Assembly: GCF_002234675.1 (NCBI RefSeq)
Contig: NC_019866.2
Coordinates: 19,947,311-20,011,310, forward strand
Direction: 5' to 3'
DNA: 64,000 nucleotides
Source of the DNA: Oryzias latipes
Lineage: Eukaryota > Chordata > Actinopteri > Beloniformes > Adrianichthyidae
Position 1 is the stretch's first letter, and the number at the start of each line of letters is the position of its first letter. The notes beneath the pieces are model-generated. The model was not told the DNA's origin, searched no databases, and worked only from the letters and a program-made list of their open reading frames with translations. This document shows, piece after piece, positions 61,114 through 64,000 of the stretch. A program made the translations under genes and the position numbers.

Positions 61114-61538
61114 ATGTCACAACAGAATTTCACCTGCAGTTTGTGTACCTTTTTATATAGAAGATAATCAAGAAGTAAGACTCAAAACAACATCTCTGCT
61201 GGTTCGACTGATGGAAGTTTGCCATAAAATTGGTTTGACGAACAAAGTGGTGATGCTGCGTTTTGAAAATCAGTGTATCATAAAAGAAAAAGGAAAATAC
61301 TTAAACTCAATTAACAAAAAAGCGCGATATTTCCACGAAAATGTTCCAGTAATGAAGTTCCTTCTACCAAGATCTAAAACTTAATGCTAAATATGAAGCT
61401 GCAATTCTTTGTATGCAATACGCTTCTATAGATAATTGCAAGAAAAGCATGACGAGATTCCACAAGAAATGAGAGTTGAACTGCTTTATAATGGAATGTA
61501 AATTTAATAATAAACAATATTAACCTTTTTTCCTTAAC

Positions 61539-61770
61539 AGGTGTTGTGCCAAGAAATGTTTCCCCTGCCGGAATTTGTTTCCGCTGTCGCGGCACAACTT
61601 CTGGGACTGGGATCGTTGATTTGTTTCGTAGCCCTCATATTTTGCCACATTATATCGTAGACATGCACCTTCCTTTTACGCTTATATTTTAGTTTTAAGA
61701 GACAAATTAACGATATCAGATACAGGGGAAACAAATCCTGGGAGGGGAAACATATCTTGGCACAACTCCT
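61539..61770. mobile_element. Short MITE directly upstream of NOL12
   Basis: The left end aggtgttgtgccaagaaatg (continuing tttcccctgccggaatttgt) and right end tatcttggcacaactcct (preceded by ggggaaacaaatcctgggag) are inverted copies of about 40 bases. 232 bp in total, no transposase. It lies about 100 bases before the NOL12 start codon, so it must overlap or adjoin the promoter. Confidence 0.75.
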
Positions 61771-61859
61771 AGCTCGGCGGAACGATCCATAAGTACTTGT
61801 TTTCCGTCGGACGGAATCAAATGACGCGCATGTAAATAAAGTGGACCACCGCCGCTCAC

Positions 61860-61866
61860 TCACGTG
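61860..61866 (+). promoter_or_regulatory. nol12: E-box CACGTG next to the NOL12 start
   Basis: A palindromic CACGTG occurs at 61861-61866, six bases before the NOL12 ATG. This is the MYC/USF-type E-box often found at ribosome-biogenesis genes. Function is inferred. Confidence 0.4.
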
Positions 61867-61872
61867 TTCACA

Positions 61873-63190
61873 ATGAAAAACAGTAAAAACTTTAACCGGG
61901 CCTCAAAGAAGTCTACATTTAAGCCCAGATCTAAGAGGAGAGAAAACAAATGCGTCGTTACGTTTGATGACAAAGACAGACAGTAAGTTTAAAGACGATA
62001 AAAATGTTTTTAACGGTTAGCTTTGGCTAATATTAGCATAACATGCTTGTGAATTCAAACTGAAAACAGAGACAGGAGAAGTTGTTGGGTGATATCTATC
62101 TATCTATCCAGCTGTCTATCTATACTGGTATTTTAAAAAAGGATATGACGGAAATAACTAAACAAAAAATGAAAGCACCGTCTGTGGTCTGTTTTATATT
62201 TAAACACAGGTAATAAATGTCAGCGCTTGTTTGTTATTTTTCTTCCAAGCCTGGCATATACCTTATAGCAACTCTTTCACTTACTTTTGCTGAAACTTTT
62301 GACCTGTAATCACTCCACCACCTGTGATGACGACAGGAGAATACGAAATAATAGGGAAAAAGTGCCAGGCACCTTACCTGTGCCACGGGTTTATGTCCTT
62401 TAGGTTGGAGTTATGTTTCCTCTAGAAATTGCTTTATTTCTGATTCATGATTCATTTTTAGTCTCCTACAGTTTTCAGCTCAAAATGGGAGTTTGAATTT
62501 TAAATAAGAGGCCTTTTACCTTTTCCCCTTTTCAAGAGAGTATCTCACTGGATTCCACAAGCGGAAGTTGGAAAGAAAGAAAGCAGCAGTGAAAGAAATA
62601 GAAAATAAAATAAAGGATGAGCAAAAAAGAGTCAAAGAAGAAGTAAGGTTCAAAATTTAGGATCTGACTTCCATCAGATCTGCTTTGCCTAACAAGAAAT
62701 GCTGTCATTTATTGTGCTTTTATTTTTTTGTAGAGGCTTAAAGAATACATTAAAATGCTAAAGGAGAGGACAGAAGCTCTTGGTGAGTAAACCAAGAAGT
62801 AGATAGTTGTTATTTTTCCTTTTGACGCTAAAGTCCGATTACCTTCTTCCTTTCTGGGTTGCAGCTGACGATGATCTTCTGGAAGATGTAGTGACGAGTA
62901 AAACTGAGTCTGTACAGTATGATCACCCAAACCATACTGTTACTGTGACGACCATCAACGATCTAGACCTCTCTGGGAACCATCTGCTTGAAACAACACG
63001 GGTAAACATTTAAGTCTTTTCTTTGGTTCTTTGAGTAAAAAGGTTTTAGCAAAAAAAAAAAAAAACTGCTGGTATTTGGTTTTCCAAATGAGCAGGATGG
63101 GGATGAAGGCAGCAAGGAAGAGGACGAAGAGAAGAAAGAACAAATTCCCACCATGCCAAAAAAAGCGGGGAATCCAATCATCAACAAGAA
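61873..63190 (+). CDS. nol12: NOL12, nucleolar protein 12 (Nop25/Rrp17 family), 3' end outside window
   Basis: Five exons are present: 61873-61982, 62537-62642, 62734-62782, 62865-63001 and 63096-63190, giving about 165 residues; the last ends at phase 2, so more exons follow beyond the window. The N-terminus is basic. A charged helical core contains [20 protein letters not shown] and [16 protein letters not shown]. The strongest identity is [20 protein letters not shown] followed by NDLDLSG, a hallmark of NOL12. Yeast Rrp17, the homologue, is a 5'-3' exoribonuclease in 60S ribosomal RNA processing; human NOL12 acts in nucleolar rRNA maturation and genome stability. It is transcribed in tandem after SREBF2. 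In human NOL12 lies at 22q13.1, on the same arm but not adjacent to SREBF2. Confidence 0.93.
61983..62536. other. NOL12 intron 1 with short tetranucleotide repeat
   Basis: 554-base intron with atct repeats at 62091-62123. Nothing else recognised. Confidence 0.75.
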
Positions 63191-63364
63191 GTAAGTGGAT
63201 TCTGTTGATATACATGTATGTGTGTGTGTGTGTGTATATACACCCAAGAGTCACCCAAGGTCACCTTACAGGTACAAAACAATCATAAAACTAGTTACAA
63301 GAAGAAAACATTTGTTAAGTTCATTAAAAACAACAACAAAAAAAACAATAGAATTATAAATTAA

Positions 63365-63660
63365 TTAGGGTGGATTTGCTAGTCTCAAGAAGTGGGTTTT
63401 GAGATTTTTAGCAAACTGAAGGAGTGAGTCCATGTTCCGTAAATCAGAGGGAAGTGAGTTCCAGAGCTGGGGGGCAGAGCTCATGGAGGTGAGCCCACCG
63501 GTGGGTGCAACCAGCTGGAGGGAGGAGGCAGGACCCCAGGACAGAGCCTTGGGGCACACCTGTGATAACTGGAACTGTAGGAGAGGTGAATGCTTGCAAT
63601 TGGAGGGTTGACTGTTTGAGTTTGCGGACAGGTAAATACTTTTTGCCCCACTGCACATGG
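63365..63660 (-). mobile_element. LINE relic with internally deleted reverse transcriptase
   Basis: On the minus strand, one frame reads TGVPQGSVLGS, the conserved reverse-transcriptase block. Shortly after, in another frame, comes SAPQLWNSLPSDLRNMDSLL then FAKNLKTHFLRLANPP, the typical C-terminal end of L2/CR1-type LINE proteins. In a full element these parts are hundreds of residues apart, so this copy has lost its middle and shifted frame. It lies in a NOL12 intron in reverse orientation. Confidence 0.75.
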
Positions 63661-63727
63661 ATTTAGTCGTCGCAGGGAGCTTGTGACCCGTAAGACATAC
63701 ATAGGAGATGCGCTCCTTTCCATTTTT

Positions 63728-64000
63728 TCGTCTGCTCCTTAATCACAATGATTTGAATAAAGAAATATTCAGAAATAGACTCCAGCTTCCTCCCACCATC
63801 CAAAAACATGCTTCATAGGTTAATTGGTTACTTTAAGCTGTCCCTAGGTGTGAATGTGAGTGTGCAAGGGTGTGTGATTTGTGGCCCTGCGACAGACTGG
63901 CGACCTGTCCAGGATGTCCCCCTCCTTCGCCCACGAGTGGCCAGGATAGGCTCCAGCAGCCCCGTGACCCCGAAAGAGACAAAACGGGTTTAGAAAATGA
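63728..64000 (+). repeat. Repeat fragment joined to a LINE-type tail, running off the right edge
   Basis: 63728-63778 (tcgtctgctccttaatcaca, then gaaatattcagaaatag) is a fragment of the ~600 bp repeat family. From 63779 the LINE-type tail follows: ctccagcttcctcccaccat, gcgacagactggcgacctgt, aggataggctccagcagccc, gggtttagaaaatga. The tail continues past the window. Confidence 0.75.

Overview
The window is vertebrate nuclear DNA, almost certainly from a ray-finned (teleost) fish. It has long AT-rich introns with GT/AG splice sites, typical teleost dispersed repeats (a tRNA-derived SINE, LINE tails carrying a gataggctccagca core, several inverted-repeat DNA elements), and vertebrate protein-coding genes. 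No bacterial operons, CRISPR arrays or tRNA genes were seen. Gene models were built by hand, joining exons by splice site, reading phase and protein sense. Any 5' untranslated exons are approximate.

From left to right, all confident genes are on the + strand. (1) 1-650 is a degenerate minisatellite. (2) 3097-30650 holds 15 coding exons with the C-terminal ~690 codons of MEI1, a meiotic double-strand-break factor; its 5' exons were not found and probably lie left of the window. (3) 31740-41371 is CCDC134, complete at 229 codons, with a secretory signal and a C-terminal SEL. (4) 43092-45650 is a GIMAP/AIG1-type GTPase fused to a ~250-residue Ala/Gly-rich hydrophobic C-terminal region. (5) 47853-59310 is SREBF2 (SREBP-2), complete in 20 coding exons, with the microRNA mir-33 hairpin in an intron at 58102-58169. 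(6) From 61873 to the right edge are the first five coding exons of NOL12.

The order MEI1 - CCDC134 - SREBF2 matches human 22q13.2, so this is an old conserved block. The GIMAP-like gene between CCDC134 and SREBF2 is the unexpected member. SREBF2 and mir-33 form a known cholesterol-control unit: the transcription factor and a microRNA against cholesterol export are made from one transcript.

The introns of MEI1 and CCDC134 are crowded with repeats, including a ~600 bp family present at least six times here, a 1.6 kb terminal-inverted-repeat element with GC-rich interior, and several MITEs. The observations I rate highest are the GTPase/glycine-rich fusion, a TG microsatellite abutting a MEI1 splice acceptor, an altered site-1-protease motif in SREBP-2, and unexplained minus-strand coding-like patches in the last MEI1 intron.
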